Shown here: piece by piece, positions 24,584 through 34,466 of the stretch
Layout: each line of letters starts with the position of its first letter
Position numbering within the stretch: the stretch's first letter is position 1
Assembly (NCBI GenBank): GCA_014529385.2
Contig: CM043945.1
Coordinates: forward strand, 144,515,741 to 144,579,740
Origin: Adiantum capillus-veneris
Lineage: Eukaryota; Streptophyta; Polypodiopsida; Polypodiales; Pteridaceae
Length of the DNA stretch: 64,000 bases
Direction: 5' to 3'
Translations under genes and position numbers: made by a program
The notes under the pieces: generated by a model
What the model was told of the DNA's origin: nothing
What the model saw: the letters and a program-made list of their open reading frames with translations, nothing else
Database searches by the model: none

Positions 24584-25830
24584 ATGTACAAAGTAACCCC
24601 AAGTTCATGTGGAGCCTTGAAGTATCATTCAACCACTTCAGATGCTACAATGTGCCAACTAGCCAATATCCATGATCACTTACCCTTTGTTAACGATCAA
24701 GAAGGCCAAAATTGCCCGATTCCACTCCTTCACATTCTTCCCTTTTCCAAGGGCAATAATCCTTTCCTTGCAAGGGGACCAATGTGTTATGGAGTTTTGG
24801 AAATATGTGGTTAACTCTTCCCACTCCAGTGACTCCGTTGCCCTGGTACACTTGCAAACCAACTCACCCATTGTGCCACCTAATCTCAAGATGGAGTATC
24901 AAGGGGCCACTAGTTTGTCATGTACTATCTCTTTCCATTGTTCCCCTACGAAGAAGAGCTTAGCCTTCTCCATCATATCCTTTGTCATCATTGCCCATTC
25001 TTGGTCTTGATTTGCGATTAAGACCACAAATTTGGCACACGGGGCTTTTGCATGAACATTATCCCGATACCACCTTGCTCCGTTGGCCTAGTGATAGACT
25101 TCCATTTGGACCACTACCAGGGCATCGAGTCTTTGGTGTTACTTTGCCACATATTTTTTTCACTAGTTTTAAGAATTCCTTCCAATTGCATTTGACTATC
25201 TTGAAGGGCGTGCCAGTGAAGGCTAGATACGGGAGCATGAATAGATTGATCACTTTACCCTTGCTCAAAAAGGGAAGCAACACATACTCCCACCTTTGCA
25301 TCTTGCACCTTACCCTCTCTAAGACCCACTTGAATCTTTGCTTATGCGTTATGTCAATTCCCAGGGAGGCTCCTAAGTGTTGAAGACTATTTTCTTTTGC
25401 CACAATCTCTCCCGCCCATACAAATGGGTTGGATGAATTGTTTTTTGAAAGTGAGATCAATGTCAAAACTTCTCAATATTACACTTCAACCCCGAGGCTA
25501 TGGTAAATAAACACCATGTCATCCAGTCATAGGCTTTGCCGAGTTCAAGCTCGAGAAGGATACACTCTTGCTTGGTGAATGTTGCGTACACAATGCTACC
25601 ATTGGTGCCAGGGTGTTATCATAAATTGGTCTTCCTTTGATAAATCCATGTTGATGGGGGGTAATGGCTTTGTTTAGGAGGAGAGATAGTTCTAGGGCGA
25701 TAGATTTGGCAATAATGATCCTTTTGATAAGCTTTTGAATGTTTTCCCTTGGTTCTCTAGAAAGAAGCTTGATAGAATTCTGTAATATCTTTTGAAATTC
25801 TACCCTTGGATCAAATTAATTATTAGGTGT
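24584..25830 (-). pseudogene. LINE (non-LTR) reverse transcriptase fragment
   Basis: Minus-strand blocks in LINE order: HQHGFIKGRPIYDN (near 25640, matching QxGFxKGRxIxDN), LLELELGKAYDWMTW (near 25540, matching LDLEKAYDRVxW, catalytic motif A), then LQHLGASLGI (near 25370), FKWVLERVRCKMQRWEYVLLPFLSKGKVI (near 25290; the family has W..ilekikxklxxWkxxxLSxxGRxxLI). Downstream the frame drifts toward 24680. The FADD motif is not seen in an intact frame. It is a plant L1-type remnant without poly-A tail or endonuclease in view. Confidence 0.7.
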
Positions 25831-26293
25831 TGTCAAACTATAAGGTTCATATGTGTTGAGGGTTTGCAAGTGATGGCGATGCAATAGAGAGGGTTGAAGC
25901 AACCCAACTAGAGATGTTGCAGGTGGACTTCCTGGAGGCAGTAAGGAAAGTCAAGCTCTAGTAAGTATCTCAAGTCTATCGAGTCCACAATAGGTGATCA
26001 TCACACGAATTTCAACTCGCACAGTCCTTCCCCGTAAGCGTGATTACGCTTGTAAGAATGCACTCATCCACTCATGCTACCCGCACATAATAATCGCACT
26101 AATTTTGCTTGGAGCCATCAGTAAGCTCATACCCATCCCTGACAAAATAATCACCTCTAGATAAGAACACATATTGTGAAAGGTTTAAAATCAATACAAA
26201 GCATTACTTAGGAGGTGTACCCTCAGAAACCTTCTTTTATGGAGCATGGCGTTGGATTGATGATGGGGGCAAGCTGGAACCTCCAATTATGAT
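25831..26293. other. Unassigned intronic sequence
   Basis: No recognisable protein or repeat; ends at the poly-G run. Confidence 0.4.

Positions 26294-26326
<33 letters not shown>
26294..26326. repeat. Poly-G run of 33
   Basis: Thirty-three consecutive G after GAT. Such a run can form G-quadruplexes and is also a place where sequencing or assembly errors occur. Confidence 0.85.
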
Positions 26327-26327
<1 letters not shown>

Positions 26328-26659
26328 ATCCAGGAGAGCTTCAGAATGAGCTACAATATGTGGATTCGGATGCATCCTCTCCGTCAAAACAAAAAATTGG
26401 GTTCGCTATTGTTGAGGGTAAGAAACACGCAATGATAATTATGAGAATACAAAGTGGACACAAGAAAGCTTTGAAGCCGTCCTCTTTTGGCATGCGCACT
26501 ATGATTGAGGAGATATTGTAGTTGTACCTTTCTCATTATTTTTAATATAAATATCCCACATGTGGGAAGTGCAAAAAAAAAAAAGTTTGTTATCTTTTGG
26601 TGCATATAGACGACATCCCCTTAATATTACTAATGATCCCCCAGGGATCATCTTTGTTA

Positions 26660-27800
26660 AGAATTTGACTTGCTCTGCGCCCATACAAACTCTATGCTAA
26701 AGAGATAAATTGTAAGTTTCTAGAGAAAGAAGAACACCATCTTGAATAAGCAATCTGTGATCAAGGTTTTTGAATGGATCATGCCAAGGTAAAGGCTATT
26801 CCTGTGGCCAAATCCCATGAATCTTGAGGAACTACATATTTGTGATCAAGGTTTTTGAATGGATCATACCAAGGTAAAGGCTATTCTTAAGTGACCGAAT
26901 CCCATGAATCTTGAGGAACTACAGATTTTCTTGAGATGGCTAGCTATCACTGCAAGTGTATCAAGGGTTATGCAAAGATTACACTATCCATGAGAGACCA
27001 ATTAAGCATGTCATGTATATAGGGGTAAACAAGGGGAATTTGGTGAATGTAGGTGACACTTTAGGAAGCCTCTTTGTTAAGTGTTTGACTTGCTCTTCCT
27101 ATACAAACTCTATGCTACAGAGAGTAATTGTAAGTTTCTGGAGAAAGAAGAACACCATCTTGGATAAGTTATTTGTGATCAAGGTCTTTGAGTGTATCAT
27201 GCCAAGGCAAAGGATGTTCTGAAGTGGTCAAATCCCATGAATCTTGAGGAACTACATATTTTCTTGAGATGGCCAGCTACCACTGCAAGTTTATCAACAA
27301 GGATAATGCAAAGATTACACTATCCATGAGAGACCAATTTAAATCTCAAGGACTTACTTTTAATTGAGGAGGGGAGTAGCAACATAGCTTCGCTAAGCTT
27401 AAGGTAGCTTTAACTATTGCTCTTGTACTAGCCATTGTGGATCTTGACAAGCTAAATGTGTTGGGTATGAATGCCAATAAAAGCTATCAGTGCAATGTTG
27501 TTTTAGAATGGTTGACCATTGGCTTTTGAGAGCAAGAAAGTAAATAGAGAGCTCAATAAAATTCTTTAGCAATCATTAAGAGCACCATGAATCTATATTC
27601 ACACTATCAATAAGTGTCTGCACTATTGATATGGTGTGTAGTTTGAGATTGACAAATGGTTTACATCTTACTAGGATATGAAGAGTATGAAGGCTAAATG
27701 TGCAACGATCCTTCAAGAGCATGACTAAAAGCCACAATTTGGTAAGTAGTGACTTAAAATAATGTGAGTAATAGATGCTCTGATTTAAATGCCAAAGATT
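26660..27800 (+). pseudogene. Ty3/gypsy RT/RNase H fragment with internal duplication
   Basis: Plus-strand pieces match the gypsy RT end: CKFLEKEEHHLG (YAKxxKCxFxxxxxxFLGH), then KWSNPMNLEELHIFL (WPxPxxxxELRxFLGL), the AKITLSM piece (FIxxYAKIAxPLT), then LKVALTIALVLAIVDLDKLNVLGMNA (LKxALTxAPVLxxPDFxKPFxxxTDA). The segment AAACTCTATGCTAMAGAG..GAAGAACACCATCTT occurs at 26687 and 27104, and the ATGAATCTTGAGGAACTACA block occurs three times (about 26815, 26900, 27237), so this part was duplicated twice. Frames are broken. Confidence 0.65.
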
Positions 27801-28049
27801 CACACTCTTTGTTGTTGTAATTGAGGGCAATTACTTTTCTTTCAAGAGGGTATGTCATAGTTGTTGGATGTGGCAAGAGGGACCACATAAGATATCCCCG
27901 CAAAAGGGCATAACCTGCAAAATCAACAAAAACCCCAAAACTTGTGAATCTGTTGATGTGGCATCCAACCTGCAAATCGTAAAAAATTTGTTGACATGGC
28001 ACTTGCTATATGGGCAATCCTGAAATTGCTCAAGCAAAATTTAGTGCCA

Positions 28050-28380
28050 GATTTTGGAGCAACGGCTTTTAGGATCATGTGCTTTTGGGATACCTAGCTT
28101 TTAGGGCCTCTGTACTCTTTATAAGTATGCCCTTATGCCACTTTATGTACAAGATCCATGAGATCTCACCCTCGAGGAAGTTGTACTTTGGGATGAGCAA
28201 TAAATTAAAAAATCCCAAAAGGGACTCCACTATTTGGGGCTAGTGCATTTGGAAGCAAAACTCCGCCACTTCGTTTCGTGTCGACTCTCCTCTTCTCTCT
28301 CTCCATCTATTTCAAGTTTAGTTGTCGTAGTTTTTTGTGTGTCTCTATTGATTTTCTCTTTGGCGCCCAAGCCTGTTATA
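28050..28380 (+). repeat. 5' LTR part of a chromovirus-like gypsy element
   Basis: Resembles 32580-32830 (CTTTTAGGGCC, GAGGAAGTTGTACT, GCATTTGGAAGCRRAACT.YGCC). It is followed by TGATATCAGAGCTC (about 28381), one base from the initiator-Met primer site used by many chromoviruses. Boundaries are approximate. Confidence 0.5.
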
Positions 28381-29259
28381 GTGATATCAGAGCTCAAAAA
28401 ATTCTTCTTCTACAAAGGATCCGAACCTTTTTCTACAACGCACATGGGTTCTAGCAGTCAATTAAAAGAACTAGCGTAGACTCTAATGGAAGCACGCCTC
28501 TTTCTGAGGATTTGGGAGAAGACAATGGCAAGTTTTCGATGGCAGATCTCGACAAAAAGAAGTACAAGCGTCAACTCCAGGTTGACATGTGTGCAAAGAG
28601 AATGATCAAGTACTCAAAAGACCTGAAAAATGCAAAGTACTTAAAGAATCATTTGCTTGATTAGGTTCACTCCCATTGGCAAGATGCCTCTACTCACCTC
28701 GCAAAAAGTAGGTGATGAAGATGAAAGCAAAGCCAGGTGTAGAAAAAGAAAAATTGTACTCACGAGACGAGTTTGGACAAAGCTTTTTAACAGAAGATGA
28801 GTCAGATGATGAAAGCTAAAAAGCACTCTCAAAAGAAAGGCAAGCTAGAGGACTGCCCGAGTTATCTAGGCTAGAAATCAACTTTTGAGGCGTCTAATGG
28901 ATCCAAGAAGCGTGTTCGTTTCGAGGACGACTCTAGTTGTCCTTCGTCTTCAAAGAGTTCCAACAATTCCTCTTCCTCTAGTCCTAGTGAGGATGAGAAG
29001 ATGCGAAAGAAGTGGAGACAAATGAAGAAAAGCAGGATAAACATGTATAAGAAGAAGTCTAGAAAGCACAAAAAGAAATCTAGCGGTTCCTCTTCCAATG
29101 GTTAAGACAAGGATACGCACACTCTTGGTACCATTTACAGGGTAAGGAAAGGATTTTCCCGAAGCTTAGTATGTGATACTATGGGCCTTTACAGATTCAA
29201 TAAAAGATAAGCCATGTATCTTTCAGATTAAAGTTGTAAGACACTTGGAAGATTCACAG
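28381..29259 (+). pseudogene. gag-like region of the chromovirus-like element, left part
   Basis: Plus-strand frames show KRVRFEDDSSCPSSSKSS and a Ser/Lys-rich tail (RKHKKKSSGSSSNG). This fits a disordered gag linker, but no zinc knuckle is visible and stops interrupt it. The interval between the primer site and the inserted Met-primed element. Confidence 0.4.
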
Positions 29260-29758
29260 TGTCACAAGACGGGCACCACGTGCCAGTGGAAAAGAGCAGA
29301 CTTAACAGACTTTAAGCACTTCAAATAACAACTGAACTGAAATAGAGAGAGACGACACGCGACACGGAGTGGCAAAATTCCACCCCAATGAGTATTGGCC
29401 CCAAACCTTGGCGCCCCTTTCGGTATTTCTTTATATTGCATCGACACAATACAAGCCGGTACTCCAGACTCTGCACCTTCGCCAGGAAGCATGCCAGAGA
29501 ATGAGCCCTAACCTCATATTTAAAGGGCCTTGGCCTAACAAGCAATTACATTGAAAAGCCTTCAAAACTCAAAAGCTCCTGGTTCAAAAAGCAATGCCAA
29601 AAGTTGCAAACTTTTCATAAATTGCGATGGTGTCCGTACAGCAGGCCGTGTCAGTCGCACGTCAGCAAATCAGGGTTAGGGTTAGGGTTAGGGTTTTTGA
29701 TTTTACGGTTAGGGTTTTAGGCAAAATTAGGGTTTTGACACGTCAGCTATTTGTTACA
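29260..29758 (-). repeat. 3' LTR of the small element
   Basis: 499 bp. It contains four GGGTTA repeats near 29675-29698 and more GGTTAGGGTTT units to 29735. A TATA-like ATATAAA on the minus strand is at 29430-29436. Confidence 0.85.
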
Positions 29759-30195
29759 TCTCCCCTTCTTGAAAGAGAGCAATCATCCGCAATTACAGCA
29801 TATCTGCAAAACAACTCAAGTTAGCTCAAAAATTTCCAAGGATCATTCCAGGGGACATTCCGAGGGACAATCAGTTTGCTCTTTTTATTGAGGAGTTGGT
29901 TTTTCCTTTCTGCTCTTTTGATCAAGGAGTTAGCTTCTCCTTTCGACTGTTTTGATCAAGGAGTTAGCTTCTCCTTTCGTCCAGATCGAAACTCTTGATA
30001 TTTTGGCATAGTAAAATTAGCCATCACACCCAGACCGTACTGATCTTCCACGGGTGTCTTGATGCACTAAAATTACATACCCAGGCAATCTCATCCAATT
30101 AGGAATATTCAGTGGTTGGCACATCACAATGCAATACAGATGCTTACATATGCATGTTACAAGACATAGAAACATAAAGCCGCCGATGAACACTC

Positions 30196-30538
30196 CTCCC
30201 GCATAACCTAACAAGGTCCAGGCCGGGAGATATTCAACGACTCCCTCATCACTCCTCCCGCATAACCTAAAAAGGTCCGGGCCGGGAGATATAGAGGCCT
30301 TTTACAACCAAATGCCCCCCAGACCGCAGCCTGCGTCGTTTGGAGGTGCTGAGAGTAACCACTGCTCAAAATTCTTAATACTCCTCCCGCATAACCATCC
30401 AAGTCCGGGCCGGGAGTCACAACAACAATTATTTTACAAGCATACAACCAAACGCTCCCCAGGCATTGCCTACGTCGTTCGGAGGTTTTCTAGCATACAA
30501 TGGAACGCTCCCCAGGCATCGGCCTGCATCGTTCCGAG
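30196..30538. repeat. Interleaved hairpin repeats in the small element
   Basis: Two short repeats alternate. Type 1 begins CTCCCGCATAACC and ends GGCCGGGAG, at 30196-30229, 30255-30288 and 30384-30416, with terminal arms CTCCCG/CGGGAG. Type 2 has CCCCAGRC..GCCTRCRTCGTTYSGAG, near 30316-30345, 30455-30484 and 30509-30538. Confidence 0.75.
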
Positions 30539-31353
30539 ATTTAAACAATACCAAAATAATATTTCTCACTTCTCCACCCGGGAGTAAAATCACCAATCAT
30601 TGAAACCAGTATCAAACCAGAGTCAAACAATTCAAATCGGCACCAAAACAGGTTCAAAGCAGATACCATCCATTTCAACCAATTCCAAACAGGATCACCA
30701 AACAAGATCAAACAGAACTCAAACTTAAAAAGCAAAAAGTCGAGCTCAAAAAGTTGACTGACTTTCCATCTTGAAACCTGCACTAGATAATTAGGGTTAG
30801 GTTCCTTCCATAAGGTCGTAGCCGAGAACAGCATGGTCCATCACCTCGTGGACAAACAGTGTTGCTTTGGCGGCGATGGTAGTCCCAAGATAGCAATCGC
30901 ACTAAACCTCCAAGGTCATCTGCTCGTGAAGAGACATCTACTGGGAGATGTCGAGAAACTTCAAGTTATAATCTGCTAGGGTTTCCATGGCAAGCATTTC
31001 AAGATACACCACTCTACCAGAAGTTGCACTCTGAAGGAAGATGTTAGAAACCATATAACTTCGGGCAAAAAATTTCTTGAAAGCTTGTCAAGTCCTTGTA
31101 CTGTGCTGCTTGGTAGCTGTAGACATCAACATCTGCATGGCACTGCTTTTGAGAAAAAAAACAGTCACTCGAAACAAATATCGGATCCTCCTTTGCAAGT
31201 GATCTTAATGGCTTATGCCCTGTAAGACATGGGCGGTGAAGACGGGAGCGCGCCCGATGCGCGATGAAGTAAGGGTGAGAGTGTCTCAAATAAAATTCCA
31301 ATAGCTTTGTCTACTCTTTTGTAGGACCGATATACTTTCAGAAAAGCACACGC

Positions 31354-31371
31354 CTGATGCTCTGATACCAC
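31354..31371 (-). promoter_or_regulatory. Primer binding site (initiator Met tRNA)
   Basis: Minus-strand TGGTATCAGAGCATCAGG next to the 5' LTR; the first 12 bases equal the standard Met primer site. Confidence 0.85.
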
Positions 31372-31897
31372 TGTCACAAGACGGGCACCACGTGCCAATA
31401 GAAAAGAGCAGGCTTAATAGACTTTAAGCACTTCAAATAACAACTGAACTGAAATAGAGAGAGACGACACGCAACACGGAGTGACGAAATTCCACCCCAG
31501 AGAGTATTAGCCCCAAACCTTGGCGTCCCTTTCGGTATTTCTTTATATTGCATCAACACAGTACAAGCTGGTACTCCAGACTCTGCACCTTCACTATGAA
31601 GCATGCCAGAGAATGAGCCCTAACCTCATATTTAAAGGCCCTTGGCCTAAAAAGCAATTACAGTGAAAAGCCTTCAAAACTCAAAAGCTCCTGGTTCAAA
31701 AAGCAATGCCAAAAGCTGCCAACTTTTCATAAATCGCACTGGTGACGTACAGCAGGCCGTGTCATCCCGCCACGTCAGTAAATAAGGGTTAGGGTTTTTG
31801 ATTTTAGGGTTAGGGTTTTTGGCAAAATTAGGGTTTTTGATTTTAGGGTTAGGGTTTCAACAAAATTAGGGTTTCGACACGTCAGTAGTTTGTTACA
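31372..31897 (-). repeat. 5' LTR of the small element
   Basis: 526 bp, close to the left LTR. It differs mainly by extra GGGTTAGGGTTTTTGATTT units (31785-31865). Confidence 0.85.
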
Positions 31898-32870
31898 CAC
31901 AATGCTTTTCATGTGAGTCTTTTGAGCCTTTTTAAGGGCACGGGGAGCTAGAGGAGCAATTAGAAGTGGAAAAGAAAGAAGAGGTTCTTGTACCAAAACA
32001 CGTCCTAGTGCATAAAGAAACAAAAGTGAAAGATAAGTTGGCCCACCAATATTTGGTCAAGTTCAAGAATTATCTGGCTCCTGATTGAAAGCAGATGGAG
32101 GAGGAGGACCTAGTAGATACTTTTCAGTCACTAGAGCTATACCTTAAGGCCTTTGGTCTAGCTTTGACTATTCAAAAAATGCATGTCCAGTTAATAGGTT
32201 GAATCTGGTGCGATGCGTGCTGCACAAGAGGGGAGCCACTCCACTCCTTTCTCATAGATTGCATAGAAGAAATGGAGTCGAACAAGTTCTCTTTGAGATT
32301 TTAGGGGTACTAACAGACTACTGGTAGTATTCTACACAATGACATTACAAAATATATATATTGAAAATGGAAATTCCATAAAAGACTTGTTACATGTACT
32401 TTGTCACGTGTATGTATATTTGAGTATGTGTCAAAAACACGAAATGACTACAACATTTTATCTTCTCACATTATAGGTGATGTGAATATGATAGTGACGA
32501 GATGTAGTAGATCAAGACATCCGTGAAAAGATTAGCACAATCTTAATGTGATTGCAAAGCTATGTTTTTAATAGATGTTAGATTTTGGAGGCATTTTGTT
32601 TTTAGGCCCCTAGCTTTTGTACATTGCCTACTTAAGAGTGCCTTGAGGAACCCTCTACGGGATCAATCTATGGTTACACATTGCAAAGCAAGTTCCTAGG
32701 GAAGTTGTACTATGTGTTTATTACCACTACAAAAAGAAGTAGTGAAAGTGGCACCAGACTTTAGGGCCAAGGCATTTGGAAGCGGAACTATGCCGCCTCG
32801 TGTTGACTTCTAATTTTCCATTCTTGTGAGGTTTTTGACGATTGATAACTTGTATATATGTGCCAGTGTT
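31898..32870 (+). pseudogene. Chromovirus-like gypsy 3' end and LTR
   Basis: The frame near 32035-32110 reads KDKLAHQYLVKFKNYLAPD then a stop then MEEEDLVDTF. This matches the chromodomain-like C-terminus of chromovirus integrases (xxxxxYLVKWKGxxxxxxTWExExxL). The sequence from about 32580 to 32830 resembles the 28050-28380 LTR. The part left of 31898 continues the element interrupted at 29259. Confidence 0.5.
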
Positions 32871-33618
32871 AGAAAAAAACCAGGATCTAGTGTATTTTAA
32901 CCGGTTGAAACTATAAAATCCCGGTTAGATTTTGAGCTTGCCTTTAAGAAAACTGGAAAATTTACACAAGTTTTATTGTAATTATCGGCAAAGCTTCAAA
33001 TTTTGACCTGAAAACCTGAAAACCGGGAGAATTTCAAGTTTCCCCTTATTTTGTTTGGTTAGGAAAAATGTATTTTTCTACCCGTGATTCTGTGCTTTGA
33101 AAATCGAGATCAATCAAAATATTGATACGGTAGGGTAGAGGAGCCAGTAAGGCGCCGGGCCCCAAAGGAGAGCCCTCTCTACCCCCAATAAAAAAGACAA
33201 AGTTGCACCGAAGACAAGCTCTTCTCAAGCGCGCAGTGGTTAGCTCACAGCTGAGGTGTTGATTTTTAATACGCGGATGGGAGGGTTCAATCCCTGCTGG
33301 CATCAACGTTTCTATTTACCCTGGGGTCGTCTTCCTACTGGTGCTCCATTTTGTTACACCCGAATTCAAAGATGTGCTGCGCGTTTTTACGACAATCCGT
33401 CGTAGTTGGTGCCGTCTTGTGCTGTTGCTACGCCCACGCGAGAGCTTCTTGCTGCCCCCTCTCTCGCTGAAAATAGTGAAGGAAAGCTCCCTCAGCACCT
33501 GCTTCAACTTCGTCGTCTCTATGCTGGTTCCTCTACCCTACTAACCTTCCAGTGGACCATAGTCAATGATGATTTACTTCAAAGTTCATGAATGACCGGA
33601 ATTGTCATGGCATACTAG

Positions 33619-33619
<1 letters not shown>
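32871..33619. other. Intronic sequence near the exon 1 donor
   Basis: Apart from the tRNA-like stretch, no domain. The piece TTTTGTTACACCCGAATTC near 33351 could be an LTR end but no partner is visible. Confidence 0.35.
33225..33301 (+). other. tRNA-like (SINE head or tRNA relic)
   Basis: GCGCAGTGGTTAG (33231-33243) fits a pol III A box and GGTTCAATCC (33284-33293) fits a B box, about 40 bases apart as in tRNA genes. The intervening arm does not fold as a clean tRNA, so this is a relic or a SINE head and not a working tRNA. Confidence 0.4.
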
Positions 33620-33683
<64 letters not shown>

Positions 33684-33692
33684 CACACTAGT

Positions 33693-33730
<38 letters not shown>
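33620..33730. repeat. Compound (GT)n(GA)n microsatellite at the exon 1 donor
   Basis: GT run 33620-33657, GA run to 33683, short spacer, GT run 33693-33715, GA run to 33730. On the transcript strand it starts only a few bases after the exon 1 donor. Confidence 0.9.
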
Positions 33731-33733
33731 GAC

Positions 33734-33878
33734 CTGCAATGACGAGGTCATATCCATACATAAGGCCTCCACTGGCAGCCATGATGCAGGTGAAGAGCAC
33801 ATACCATGTCATCCGCGGTTCATTCATATCTGCTGCTGCGCCTTTCAACATGGCGTCTGCTGCCTTCTCCACCTCCAT
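33734..33878 (-). CDS. STP: STP-type hexose/H+ symporter, exon 1
   Basis: First coding exon of a plant monosaccharide transporter (major facilitator superfamily, STP/MST family), a plasma-membrane proton/hexose symporter. It encodes 48 codons plus one base. A short cytosolic N-terminus is followed by the start of membrane helix 1 with the family block ASGGLMYGYD. The Asp of GYD (residue 44) matches the proton-binding Asp of helix 1 known from AtSTP10. The exon ends at ATTGCAG|GTCCTC. Joining its last base to exon 2 gives the uninterrupted family sequence VIAGGISIMDDF, so this intron is phase 1, at the place where STP genes commonly have one. The ATG at 33878 gives an N-terminus of the usual short length. 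The donor is GT but otherwise far from consensus, and a CT/CA microsatellite starts a few bases into the intron. I am sure of the family. The exact paralog and its substrate cannot be named. Confidence 0.86.
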
Positions 33879-33898
33879 TTTAGCTTTCTTGTATCTGG

Positions 33899-33946
<48 letters not shown>

Positions 33947-34320
33947 GTTTCTTGGCTCAGAGCAGAATCAAAGCTGCGAGTGAGGATCAAAGTAGAAGCG
34001 AGCAGGATTCCCATGTCATGGGTTTCTTCGCCATTTTTGTTGCCTTCTGTTCGACACAGCCTCTTAAAAATCTACTAAGGATCTTCAATTAAATAGTATA
34101 AACTTTGTTAGGGCCGTAACAGTATTAGGTGGGGAGTTCGAGCTTCCTTGGCCCCACTGATTGCTCTAAGGTCTCTTCACATGTTTCTCAAGGCTTTTGC
34201 AAGGCTCAGGATCTTGACTTTCACCTAAAAAAAATTGCCTTGTGCATTATAACACAAGAAGATTTAGAATTTTTCTCATGTAGGAAAACGGAGTCTTTTT
34301 AGTGTTTTTCATACAATGCA
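33879..34320 (-). promoter_or_regulatory. 5' flank / probable 5' UTR of the STP gene
   Basis: Sequence directly upstream (minus strand) of the STP start codon. It contains a long GA run at 33902-33944, which in plants is common in 5' UTRs and core promoters. I do not see a convincing TATA box on the minus strand, so the transcription start cannot be placed. Confidence 0.35.
33902..33944. repeat. (CT)n microsatellite in the STP 5' flank
   Basis: Reads as GA on the gene strand, 24 bases upstream of the start codon. Confidence 0.9.
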
Positions 34321-34324
34321 TAAT

Positions 34325-34466
34325 AACATCATGAGCTTTTGCGCAGGAGGCACCCATACCTAGCTAGGTACGATTGGGGGCAGGGGACCGCCGGCCCGAT
34401 GGTCCCCTGCCCCCAATCATACCCAGCTAGGTATGTGGTGCCTCCCTCACAAAAGCTCACGATGTT
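34325..34466. repeat. Fold-back: 65-bp inverted repeat with 11-base loop
   Basis: Arms at 34325-34389 and 34401-34466 are reverse complements with only a few differences. Landmarks are GAGCTTTTG, GGAGGCACC, ATACCTAGCT and GATTGGGGGCAGGGGACC. The loop is GCCGGCCCGAT. It lies about 450 bases upstream of the STP start codon. It could be a MITE/foldback element or an inverted-repeat source of small RNA. Confidence 0.85.

Larger units (their letters stand above)
29260..31897 (-). mobile_element. Small LTR element, Met-primed, complete ends
   Basis: LTRs at 29260-29758 and 31372-31897, both TGTCACAAGACGGG..GTTACA. Reading the minus strand, the right LTR is followed by TGGTATCAGAGCATCAGG (initiator-Met primer site, 31371-31354), and the left LTR is preceded by the purine tract AAGAAGGGGAGA. 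Flanking five-mers are CACAG and CACAA, a target duplication with one change. The 1.6-kb interior encodes no gag or pol, so the element is non-autonomous. It sits inside the chromovirus-like element, so it is younger than that element. Confidence 0.88.
7905..33733 (-). other. Intron 1 of the STP gene, about 25.8 kb
   Basis: The span between the exon 1 donor (GT at 33733-33732) and the exon 2 acceptor (AG at 7906-7905). The two exons join exactly in frame, on the same strand, and in the right order. The interval is filled with retroelement relics listed separately: gypsy integrase and LTR, a coding-less LTR element, copia RT, LINE RT, a chromovirus-like element and a small Met-primed element. 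No other host exon was recognised inside it. That it is spliced as one intron is inferred. An unrecognised non-coding exon cannot be excluded. Confidence 0.75.

Noticed and set aside
29672-29735. A true telomere or chromosome end
   Set aside because: The GGGTTA units are few, lie inside a defined LTR, and recur in its partner LTR.
33225-33301. A functional tRNA gene
   Set aside because: Boxes A and B are present but acceptor and anticodon stems do not pair convincingly.
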